From positions 1 through 64,000 of the forward strand of contig JADHTB010000015.1 of assembly GCA_016776605.1 (NCBI GenBank): a DNA stretch of 64,000 bases. Direction: 5' to 3'. A program made the translations under genes and the position numbers. The notes beneath the pieces are model-generated. The model had not been told where the DNA came from. It made no database searches and was given only the letters and a program-made list of their open reading frames with translations. Positions 8,923 to 15,821 of this stretch are shown piece after piece (position 1 is the first letter of the stretch; every line of letters begins with the position of its first letter). This DNA comes from Alphaproteobacteria bacterium. Its GTDB lineage: Bacteria; Pseudomonadota; Alphaproteobacteria; GCA-2731375.

Positions 8923-9009
8923 ATGTTGAGCCGTGAAGACAACGAGTACCTGACCAGGATCGGACCTGGAACGCCCATGGGAACCGTCCCAACCGCTTTG
9001 GATAGATGA
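8923..9009 (+). pseudogene. N-terminal relic of a Rieske-type (phthalate dioxygenase-like) oxygenase gene
   Basis: An ATG at 8923 with GGGGGA just upstream opens a 28-codon frame whose first 20 codons read like the conserved start of phthalate 4,5-dioxygenase-type Rieske oxygenases (MLSREDNEYLTR, then GPGTPMG). The usual continuation (a RRYW-type motif and then the Rieske CxH boxes) is absent. Eight unrelated codons lead to a TGA at 9007-9009. That stop overlaps the ATG of the esterase at 9006 in an ATGA arrangement. I read this as a deletion junction that left a functional ribosome site, and possibly translational coupling, for the esterase. Confidence 0.6.
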
Positions 9010-9866
9010 CAATGGCAACTGAAACTTTGCAGTACACTACGGAAGATATGGCCTATTTGCAGCATGGCGACACGCCGCTGCGGTTAAGGCTGCTCCGGCC
9101 GCAAGGTGCGGGACCCTTTCCACTGGTGGTCGATCTGCATGGCGGGGCCTGGACCAAGGGGGATTTGACTGAATGCCAGACCCGGGACGAAATTCTGGTG
9201 CAGGCGGGTTTCGCCACGGCGGCGCTGGATTTTCGTCATGCGGGTGATGGCTATCCAAGCTCTCTGGTCGATATCAATTATGCCATACGCTGGCTGAAAT
9301 CACAGTCGGAACGGCTGCGGATCGATCCCAGCCGGGTTGGCATCATCGGCCAGTCCAGCGGCGGCCATCTGGCAATGTTGTCGGCCATGCGCCCAGCCGA
9401 TCCGCGCTACAGCAGCGTTGCACTGGGGGCCGGCGTGGCGCCTATAACGGCGGAGGTGCGTTGCGTGGCCATGACATGGCCGGTGATCAATCCGCTGTCG
9501 CGCTACCGCCATGCGCTCCGGTTGCGGAACAGTGCCGAACCACCGGCCTGGACCGCCTCAATTCCCGAACGCCATGATTTGTACTGGCGGACAGAGGAGA
9601 ACATGGCCGAGGGCAACCCGTTACTGGCCCTGGAGCGGGGCGAGGCGGTCGAGACCCCGCCGGCGCTTTGGGTCCAGGGCAGCCCGGACCAGATCCACGA
9701 TTACCGCGATCCCAAATCCGCCCTCGACCTCAACGAACCGGAACGCTTTGCGGTGCGCTATCGCGAGGCTGGCGGAGAGATCGAAGTGCATTATGTGGAC
9801 CAGGCTGATCGCGCCGATGCCGCCTGCGATCCACTTGTGGCCTTTTTTCGGAGGCACCTGTCATAG
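9006..9866 (+). CDS. Alpha/beta hydrolase (BD-FAE/HSL-like esterase)
   Basis: A 286-residue hydrolase with the oxyanion motif HGGAW and the nucleophile elbow GQSSGGHLAM near residue 115. The acid is probably in QGSPDQIHDY. A catalytic histidine is not obvious at its usual place near the C-terminus, where VDQADRADAACD is found, so activity is uncertain. The start at 9006 overlaps the stop of the upstream Rieske relic as ATGA; an ATG at 9012 is also in frame. It converges on the small VOC gene at 9884. The substrate is unknown, though context suggests an aromatic or other xenobiotic ester (inference). Confidence 0.8.
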   Translation: MTMATETLQYTTEDMAYLQHGDTPLRLRLLRPQGAGPFPLVVDLHGGAWTKGDLTECQTRDEILVQAGFATAALDFRHAGDGYPSSLVDINYAIRWLKSQSERLRIDPSRVGIIGQSSGGHLAMLSAMRPADPRYSSVALGAGVAPITAEVRCVAMTWPVINPLSRYRHALRLRNSAEPPAWTASIPERHDLYWRTEENMAEGNPLLALERGEAVETPPALWVQGSPDQIHDYRDPKSALDLNEPERFAVRYREAGGEIEVHYVDQADRADAACDPLVAFFRRHLS

Positions 9867-9883
9867 GGCCCCCGGAAAGAACG

Positions 9884-10270
9884 CTATTCACGTTCGATCA
9901 GTTGATACATCACGCCGTGGCCATCGCGGGGATGCACGAATACCTGGGTCCCGGATTCAATAATCCGGGCGCCGTTGGCTTTCATCTCGGCGGTCGCTTC
10001 CGCCAGATTATCCACGGCCAACGCGACCAGATGCACCCCTTCGCCATATCTTTCCAGCGCACCGGCAATGGCCCCGCCTTCGCCGAGAGGTTCGGCAAGT
10101 TCGATGAAGCGTCCCTCGTCACCCAGGGGTAAAATCGCCCGCGTCATGCCCATGGAGGGTATTTCGTCCGGGCCCTTGCTCGCCTTCATGCCCAGCTTGG
10201 TTTCATAGTCCTTGAGGCTTTCGTCGAGATCTTTGACGCGAACCACGATGTGGTCGATCCATTTCGGCAT
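9884..10270 (-). CDS. VOC-family protein, methylmalonyl-CoA epimerase/glyoxalase-like
   Basis: A 128-residue protein beginning MPKWIDHIVVRVKDLDESLK, the first strand of a VOC module with its metal-ligand histidine. It ends with HPRDGHGVMYQLIERE, the usual closing strand and glutamate ligand. It resembles methylmalonyl-CoA epimerase-like and lactoylglutathione lyase-like proteins, but the exact reaction cannot be fixed. The start at 10270 is chosen because GGGAGG is about eight bases upstream; the in-frame ATG at 10276 would be too close to that site. It diverges from the ThDP enzyme across a 198 bp gap. Confidence 0.75.
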   Translation of the reverse strand: MPKWIDHIVVRVKDLDESLKDYETKLGMKASKGPDEIPSMGMTRAILPLGDEGRFIELAEPLGEGGAIAGALERYGEGVHLVALAVDNLAEATAEMKANGARIIESGTQVFVHPRDGHGVMYQLIERE

Positions 10271-10468
10271 AGTCATTCCTCCCAAATTTCAAATTTCCTG
10301 CGAATATTGGCACAATTCATCGCGCCGTGTCTCCATTTCGGACCCGTGGGTGATTTTGTTCTTTTGGTGCGGTCCGGGATATCACCAGATCAACATGCAT
10401 GGATTCCCCGGCGGCGCGCCGCTACACTCCTTCGATGACTGCCGCAATAGAATGAAGGGAACCGCCCC

Positions 10469-12127
10469 GTGACACGATCCGCCGCCCATGTCCTGGCTGC
10501 CTCGTTGGAGGCCCATGGTGTCGATACCGCCTATTGCGTACCTGGTGAAAGCTATCTGCCGCTGACCGACGCCCTGCTCGATTTCCCCAAGATCAAGCTT
10601 GTGGTTTGCCGGCATGAAGGCGGTGCGGGTTTCATGGCGGTGGCGCATGCGCGGCTGCGCAACGAACCGGGCGTCTGCATCATCAGCCGTGGACCGGGCG
10701 CCATGAACGCGGCTATCGCGCTCCACGTCGCCTATCACGATGCCGAGCCGGTGGTGTTTCTGATCGGGCAGGCGGATCGGGACGAATTGGGCCGGATGAC
10801 CTTGCAGGAAATGAACTACGCGCGGAGCTTCTCCGACACCACGAAGATGGTGATCGAAGTGATTGATCAAAGCCGGATCAGCGAAGCGATTGCCCGCGCC
10901 TTCCATATCGCCCAATCGGGTACGCCGGGTCCCGTGGTTGTCGTGCTGCCGGAAGATCTGCTCTACGGTCCATGCGACGCAGAGGTATTGGGCCCCCGCA
11001 AGAAAGCCGTTACCGCACCGACGCCCGAAGACGCGGCGGCGGCGTTTTCGATGCTGCAAGAGGCCGAACGGCCCTTGGTGATCGCCGGTGGGCGGCTGCA
11101 TGGCCCGGCCGCGCTGGCCGACCTGACCAGCTTCGCCGAACGCTTTATGCTGCCGGTGGCGACGCCGCAACGGCGCTTTCATGTCTTTGACAGCCACCAC
11201 CCAAATAGTGCCGGGCGAATGATCAACCGGGCGCCGGGCGAGTTGCTGGACATCATGCGGGAATGCGATCTGTTGTTGGTGCTGGGAGAGCGGATCGGCC
11301 CGTCCATGAGCCAGGGCTTTACCTTTCCCCGCGCCCCCAAACCGGACCAGCCGATGATCCATGTTTGGCCCGACCCCAATGAAGTTGGCCGGGTTTTTGA
11401 ACCGGCGCTGGGCCTTGGCTGCGATCCCCATGAATTCATCAAGGCAATGCTTGCGGTTGGTCCTGGCAAGGTTTCGCCGGCGCGGACCGCCTGGGTTGAA
11501 CGCCTCAACGGCGCGCACCGCTCGGTGATGACCTGGAAACCGGTTGCCGCCAACGACGGCGTGGTCTTTGGCCATGTCGTGGCCGCCATCAACAAACATC
11601 TGGCGCCCGATGCGGTCGTTACGACGGATGCCGGCAATTTTTCAAGCTGGCCGGCGCGCTATCTTCACCTTGGCCAGGACAACATGTTCATTGGCGCCAC
11701 CGTGGGCGCGATGGGGCCGGGGGTGCCATCGGGCGTTGCCGCGGGACTTTCGACGCCGGGGCGGCAGATCGTGGTATTCGTCGGCGATGGCGGCGCCATG
11801 ATGACCGGCAACGAACTGGCCACGGCGGTGCAATATGGCGTGCCAATCAAGATATTCGTTGCCAATAACAGCGCCTATGGAACCATTCGCATGCATCAGG
11901 CACGAAGTTTCCCGGGCCGGGTTACCTCCACGACGCTGCAAAATCCCGACTTCGCCGCCTGGGGCGAGGCCTTTGGCGCCAAGGGTTTTCTTATCACGGC
12001 GGAAAGTCAGGTCGAGCAGGTGGTGGCTGAGGCAATGGCCCATGACGGACCGGCGGTGATCGAGACCCGGATTAGCCTCAATCATATCTCACCAAGTGCC
12101 CGTATCGATGAAATAGAAGCGCGGTGA
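10469..12127 (+). CDS. Thiamine diphosphate-dependent enzyme, acetolactate synthase-like
   Basis: A 552-residue protein with the three-domain layout of the ThDP decarboxylase/carboligase family. The pyrimidine-domain glutamate is in VVCRHEGGAGFMAVAHAR, the central domain is intact, and the cofactor motif runs from GDGGAMMTGNELATA to about 26 residues later (FVANNSAYG). Length and motifs match acetolactate synthase-like or benzoylformate decarboxylase-like proteins. The true substrate cannot be told from sequence. The start is GTG with GAAGGGA upstream. It is followed after nine bases by a P450 and then a TauD oxygenase, so it probably acts on a 2-oxo acid or 2-hydroxyacyl intermediate of that pathway (inference). 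Confidence 0.85.
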   Translation: MTRSAAHVLAASLEAHGVDTAYCVPGESYLPLTDALLDFPKIKLVVCRHEGGAGFMAVAHARLRNEPGVCIISRGPGAMNAAIALHVAYHDAEPVVFLIGQADRDELGRMTLQEMNYARSFSDTTKMVIEVIDQSRISEAIARAFHIAQSGTPGPVVVVLPEDLLYGPCDAEVLGPRKKAVTAPTPEDAAAAFSMLQEAERPLVIAGGRLHGPAALADLTSFAERFMLPVATPQRRFHVFDSHHPNSAGRMINRAPGELLDIMRECDLLLVLGERIGPSMSQGFTFPRAPKPDQPMIHVWPDPNEVGRVFEPALGLGCDPHEFIKAMLAVGPGKVSPARTAWVERLNGAHRSVMTWKPVAANDGVVFGHVVAAINKHLAPDAVVTTDAGNFSSWPARYLHLGQDNMFIGATVGAMGPGVPSGVAAGLSTPGRQIVVFVGDGGAMMTGNELATAVQYGVPIKIFVANNSAYGTIRMHQARSFPGRVTSTTLQNPDFAAWGEAFGAKGFLITAESQVEQVVAEAMAHDGPAVIETRISLNHISPSARIDEIEAR

Positions 12128-12136
12128 TTGGGGCAG

Positions 12137-13423
12137 ATGGCGGATACCGCATACCACAAGTTTCGTACCGATAGGGTACCCGCGCCAGAGGGGTGCCCGG
12201 TTGATCGCGTGTTCTCGCCGTTCTCCGAGACCTATGTGAAGAACCCTTACGTGGTGCTGGAAAAGCTTCGCGAACAATCGGCGGTATTTTACGCCGAAGA
12301 GCTGGGTTATCTGGTCCTGACACGCATGGAGGACGTGGCCGAGGTCTTTCGCAAGCCTGACGTTTTCGCTTCGGCGAACGTACAGGACCCGGTTTTGCCG
12401 ATTTGTGCCGCGGCCGCCGAGGTTTTATCGGCTGCCGACTACAACCCCATTGCGGTCCTGTCCAATCGGGCCCGGCCCGATCACAGCCGCATGCGCAAAC
12501 ACACCCAGGCGGGCTTCTCAAGCCGGCGGATGCAGATGCTCGAACCTTTTATCCGCCGGCGTTGCGAGGCCCTTGTCGATGGGATGCAGCAGGCGGGCGC
12601 CCCGGCGGAATTTGTCAGCGCCGTCGCGCATCCTTTGCCGGGCGAGACGATCTTTCGCTTCATCGGGTTCCCCGAGGCTGACGACAAAGACCTTAAGGAT
12701 TGGACCACCAACCGCCTTGCCTTCACCTGGGGCAAGGCGAGCGATGCAGAGCAGATTGATATCGCCCAAAAGATGCTTGCCTACTGGCGTTACTGCGTCT
12801 CGTTCGTGAAAAAACGACATCTGGAGCCGGCCGATGATTTCACCTCCGAGCTGTTGGCCGACCATGCCGCCGACCCTGATGATCTCAGCTACAGGGAGGT
12901 GGAGTCCGTCATTTATGGCCTGTCATTCGCCGGCCATGAAATCGTCAGCAATCTTTTAAGCAACGGCCTGATCAATCTGCTTTCCACACCCGGCCAGTGG
13001 GCGGAAATCTGCAAGGATCCCGGCTTGATCCCCAACGCGGTGGAAGAGGTGTTGCGTTTCAACTCGCCCCAGACCAGTTGGCGCCGGGTTGCGGTCAAGG
13101 ATACGGAACTTGCCGGATACAAAATCCCGGCCGGCACGCAGATCTTCCTCTCCCTCGGATCCGCCAACCATGATGCGGCGTTGTTCGATGACCCGGACGT
13201 GTTCGATATTCATAGAGCCAATGCCCGCGCCCATATCTCGTTTGGACGTGGCATCCATTTCTGCCTTGGCAATCGGCTCGCCATTCTCGAGGCAAGCATA
13301 ACGCTTCAGACGCTCGTTGAACGGATGCCCTCCCTGTCGCTCGTGACAGGTCAAACTTTCAGCTATTTTCCCAATTTCACGTTCCGGGGGCCAAAAGAAC
13401 TGTGGCTGACATGGTCCGCCTGA
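12137..13423 (+). CDS. Cytochrome P450
   Basis: A 428-residue soluble bacterial P450. The heme-thiolate loop FGRGIHFCLGNRLA, the ExxR pair in EEVLRF and the C-helix segment DHSRMRKHTQAGFS are all present. The I-helix reads SFAGHEIVSNLLSN: the normally conserved Thr of AGHET is Ile, which changes the usual proton-relay pair. The ATG at 12137 is preferred over the TTG at 12128 next to the upstream stop. It sits between the ThDP enzyme and a TauD oxygenase. No dedicated ferredoxin or reductase is in the window, so redox partners must come from elsewhere. Confidence 0.92.
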   Translation: MADTAYHKFRTDRVPAPEGCPVDRVFSPFSETYVKNPYVVLEKLREQSAVFYAEELGYLVLTRMEDVAEVFRKPDVFASANVQDPVLPICAAAAEVLSAADYNPIAVLSNRARPDHSRMRKHTQAGFSSRRMQMLEPFIRRRCEALVDGMQQAGAPAEFVSAVAHPLPGETIFRFIGFPEADDKDLKDWTTNRLAFTWGKASDAEQIDIAQKMLAYWRYCVSFVKKRHLEPADDFTSELLADHAADPDDLSYREVESVIYGLSFAGHEIVSNLLSNGLINLLSTPGQWAEICKDPGLIPNAVEEVLRFNSPQTSWRRVAVKDTELAGYKIPAGTQIFLSLGSANHDAALFDDPDVFDIHRANARAHISFGRGIHFCLGNRLAILEASITLQTLVERMPSLSLVTGQTFSYFPNFTFRGPKELWLTWSA

Positions 13424-13445
13424 CCCCCGACAGAAGAGAGGTCCC

Positions 13446-14303
13446 ATGCCCCTGAACGTCACACCCGTAACGCCGGTGTTTGGCGCCCGCGTTTCCGGCG
13501 TCGATATCAACAAGCCGCTTAACGACGCAGCCTTCACGGTCATCCGCGCCGCCTTCGACGAACACCTTGTCCTGATTTTTTCCGATCAACCGATGACCGA
13601 CGAACAGCAGGTCGCCTTTAGCGAACGGTTCGGGCCGCTGGAAGGCACGCGTGGCGTCAATCCCGGTTCAGGAACGCCCTTCGCGCGTCAATCCAACCTG
13701 GACATCAAATCCGGCGCGGTCATTCCGGCCGACGACCGGCGCATGTTCTATCAAAAAGCCAACTACTTTTGGCACGCCGACAGCACGTTCAAGGCGATCC
13801 CCTCGTTATGCTCTATATTGACCGCGCGCGTGGTGCCCCCGGCCGGCGGGGCCACCGAATTCGCCTCCACCCGGGCCGCTTACGACTCGCTCAATGAAAA
13901 GGAAAAGGCGGCAATCGAGGACTTGGTCATCGAGCATGATTTCGCCTATTCCCGCGGTTTGGCCGGCTTTACTTTCACGGCGGAGGAACAGGCGCTCATG
14001 GCCCCCGTGCGGCACCGGCTGGTGCGAACCAACGAAGCGAATGGCCTGAAGTCCGTCATGATCGGCGTCCATGCCAAATGCGTGGTGGGCTGGCCGGAAG
14101 ATGAAAGCCGCGCGCTGCTGGATGATTTGCTGGCGCGCGCGACCCGGCCTGAAAACAGCTATCGCCACCAATGGCGCCAGGGCGACGTTATCGTTTGGGA
14201 CAATCAGGCCGCCGTGCACCGCGCCACCGAATATGACGCGACCCAGCATCAACGCTTGATGCAACGCACGACGATTTCAAGCGGTGCCGTGGCGAATAAT
14301 TGA
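13446..14303 (+). CDS. TauD/TfdA-family taurine dioxygenase-like enzyme
   Basis: A 285-residue Fe(II)/2-oxoglutarate dioxygenase. The HxD ligand pair is in FWHADSTFKAIPS, the distal histidine in WDNQAAVHRATEYD, and the 2-oxoglutarate arginine in QRLMQRTTI. The length and the opening strand (VFGARVSGVDINKPL) are typical of taurine, 2,4-D and alkylsulfatase-type members. AGAGAGG lies just before the start. It is the third gene of a ThDP-P450-dioxygenase unit. The 3' flank is a large palindromic element rather than a standard terminator. Confidence 0.9.
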   Translation: MPLNVTPVTPVFGARVSGVDINKPLNDAAFTVIRAAFDEHLVLIFSDQPMTDEQQVAFSERFGPLEGTRGVNPGSGTPFARQSNLDIKSGAVIPADDRRMFYQKANYFWHADSTFKAIPSLCSILTARVVPPAGGATEFASTRAAYDSLNEKEKAAIEDLVIEHDFAYSRGLAGFTFTAEEQALMAPVRHRLVRTNEANGLKSVMIGVHAKCVVGWPEDESRALLDDLLARATRPENSYRHQWRQGDVIVWDNQAAVHRATEYDATQHQRLMQRTTISSGAVANN

Positions 14304-14335
14304 ATAGCAAGTGCCGCGTCGTAACGGAACTGCTT

Positions 14336-14598
14336 TAGAGCAGTTCCGGGCTATTCTGGTCCATTTGATGGCGCCCCTAAGCCATTCGGGTAGGCGCGTT
14401 GCGCAACGCGATGTGGTACATCGGGCAAGCGGCGCAACGCACCCGAATGGCTTAGGGGCGCCACCGAAGGCCGTTCACCAAGGCCCCGTGGCTGTGTTAC
14501 GGTTCTTGGCCGATGTACCACATCGACCCGCGAACCGCGCCTACCCACGGGGCCTTGGTGAGCGGTCAAATGGATCACAATAGCCCGGAACTGCTCTA
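14336..14598. repeat. Complete 263 bp palindromic miniature element with two nested hairpins
   Basis: The ends are near-perfect inverted repeats of 33 bp: TAGAGCAGTTCCGGGCTATT at the left, its complement at the right, with about 2 mismatches over 33. Inside are two side-by-side hairpins. A perfect 20 bp arm at 14372-14391 pairs with 14441-14460, and a perfect 17 bp arm at 14475-14491 pairs with 14545-14561. Their loops contain GATGTGGTACATC and its exact complement GATGTACCACATC. The element carries no credible gene and is bounded by TA. A related half lies at 1-138 and a terminal fragment at 20934-20956. It looks like a non-autonomous mobile element with TA target duplication (inference). 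Confidence 0.85.
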
Positions 14599-15003
14599 GT
14601 GCCCGGCCGGCATTTCGGCCAGTTCGATCAGGATGTTGCCGGTCGAGGCCGGGTCAAGGAAGGCAATGCGGCTGCCGCCGTGGCCGCCCTTTGGCGTCTC
14701 GTCCAGCAGCTTCACGCCTTTCGCGCGTAACTCCTCCAACGCCGCGTCGATATCCTCGACCTCGAAGCAGAGGTGGAACAGGCTTTGCCCGCGTTCCGCG
14801 ATCCAGTCCGCCACCGGCGAGGCCGCGTCGTCCGCCTGCAGCAGCTCCAGAGAGGTTTCGCCGACCGGATACATGGCCAGCTTGGTGCTGCCGATGGTTT
14901 CCTCGTAATCCAGTTCGAGGCCGAGGGTGCGCTCCAGCATGGCCATGGATTCGGCCATGTTGTGCACCGCAATAGCGATATGCTCCACTCGTTTTATCTT
15001 CAT
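14596..15003 (-). CDS. mce: Methylmalonyl-CoA epimerase
   Basis: A 135-residue VOC protein. It starts MKIKRVEHIAIAVHNMAESM and contains LELLQADDAASPVADWI, LFHLCFEVEDIDAALEELR and the glycine/histidine segment GGHGGSRIAFLDPASTGNIL. That order is the signature of bacterial methylmalonyl-CoA epimerases, which interconvert the (R)- and (S)-forms in propionyl-CoA catabolism. The usual His in the third block (LHH) is LFH here. The start at 15003 has GGGAGA about nine bases upstream. The TAG stop is inside the terminal repeat of the palindromic element. Confidence 0.85.
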   Translation of the reverse strand: MKIKRVEHIAIAVHNMAESMAMLERTLGLELDYEETIGSTKLAMYPVGETSLELLQADDAASPVADWIAERGQSLFHLCFEVEDIDAALEELRAKGVKLLDETPKGGHGGSRIAFLDPASTGNILIELAEMPAGH

Positions 15004-15022
15004 CCGAAATATCTCCCTACCC

Positions 15023-15060
15023 TTAACCGCCGATGCTCTTGTTAACCGCCGATGCTCTTG
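15023..15060. repeat. Perfect 19 bp tandem duplication
   Basis: The unit TTAACCGCCGATGCTCTTG occurs twice head to tail at 15023-15041 and 15042-15060, about 20 bases upstream of the mce start on the opposite strand. It is either a recent slippage event or a duplicated regulatory half-site. Confidence 0.85.
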
Positions 15061-15193
15061 GCCCCGGCCAGAGCAGGAAACTATAAAGTGAAAATGCCGT
15101 TCCATAGGCAATAAATATAACGGTTATCGGTTCCACCTGACAAAAGCAGAGTGGCCGGCATTTCTGGCTGTAGACAGGGCAGCGGAGGAGATG

Positions 15194-15212
15194 GCATCGT
15201 TTCCAACGATGC
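15194..15212. other. Eight-base-pair stem-loop
   Basis: GCATCGTT at 15194-15201 pairs perfectly with AACGATGC at 15205-15212 around a TCC loop, and flanking ATGGCA/TGCCAT can extend it with a small bulge. It lies in the gap between divergent genes, so it is more likely a protein site or leader structure than a terminator. Confidence 0.4.
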
Positions 15213-15340
15213 TTTGCCATTATTGGCGCTGTGCAATGGCCTGTTAAATTCCTGCTTGAGACTCAACCCTTCGAACAGGTTAGACTTATGCTGCCGCGTT
15301 CGCGGTGAATTTCAGTGACACAATATGAGAAGGACGCCCC

Positions 15341-15757
15341 TTGCAACTTCAACGGCCGTTACCAACCCCCATGACCCCCGAAGCAATGCCCTATTGGGAT
15401 GGCCTTCGGGAGGGAAAACTGATGCTGCCGAAATGCGGCGACTGTGGCACCGCGTTCTTTTATCCGCGCATCCTGTGCCCCCATTGCCATTCGCGGAACG
15501 TCGGCTGGATTCAAGCCAGCGGCAAGGGCAAGCTATATTCGTTCGAGATCGCCTACCGGACATTCAATCCGGCCTTCAAGGTCGAGGCGCCATTCATCCT
15601 GGCCATGGTTGAGCTGGAGGAAGGGCCGCGCATGATGTCGAACCTGATTAATATCGAACCGGACCCAAGCGTCGTGAAATGTGACATGGCTGTTGAGGTG
15701 GTGTTCGAAAAACAGACCGACGAGGTCACCCTTGCACTGTTTCAGCCGGCGCGTTGA
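15341..15757 (+). CDS. DUF35 Zn-ribbon/OB-fold protein (thiolase partner)
   Basis: A 138-residue protein with a rubredoxin-like zinc ribbon, Cys32-x2-Cys35 and Cys46-x2-Cys49 (KCGDCG and CPHCHS), followed by an OB-fold (GKGKLYSFEIAYRTFNPAF). Such proteins form complexes with SCP2-like thiolase-fold enzymes and bind the acyl-CoA. In actinobacterial steroid breakdown the ChsH2-Ltp2 pair acts as a retro-aldolase. The start is TTG at 15341. The next gene is the expected thiolase-like partner, so the two probably form one enzyme. Confidence 0.88.
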   Translation: MQLQRPLPTPMTPEAMPYWDGLREGKLMLPKCGDCGTAFFYPRILCPHCHSRNVGWIQASGKGKLYSFEIAYRTFNPAFKVEAPFILAMVELEEGPRMMSNLINIEPDPSVVKCDMAVEVVFEKQTDEVTLALFQPAR

Positions 15758-15821
15758 GCCGCCGCGAGTGAAAGAAGCATCGCAAGATACCTTGCGCAAC
15801 AAATCTTAATGGAAGCGTGAA

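Larger units (their letters stand above)
15004..15340. other. Divergent intergenic region with a tandem duplication and a stem-loop
   Basis: The 337 bp between the divergent mce gene and the DUF35 gene holds no recognisable gene. It contains a 19 bp tandem duplication (15023-15060), an eight-base-pair stem-loop at 15194-15212 and a short palindrome TTGAGACTCAA at 15256-15266 that could be an operator. I did not find a convincing -35/-10 pair. Confidence 0.5.

Noticed and set aside
10320..10390. Nested short inverted repeats (CGGACC/GGTCCG and GGTGAT/ATCACC) in the gap before the ThDP gene
   Set aside because: The arms are six bases and interleaved, so they cannot all form one hairpin. Chance occurrence is likely.
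14336..14598. A protein-coding frame inside the large palindromic element
   Set aside because: Frames of 75-90 codons exist on both strands only because the sequence is a palindrome. They have no ribosome site and their products are mirror images of each other.
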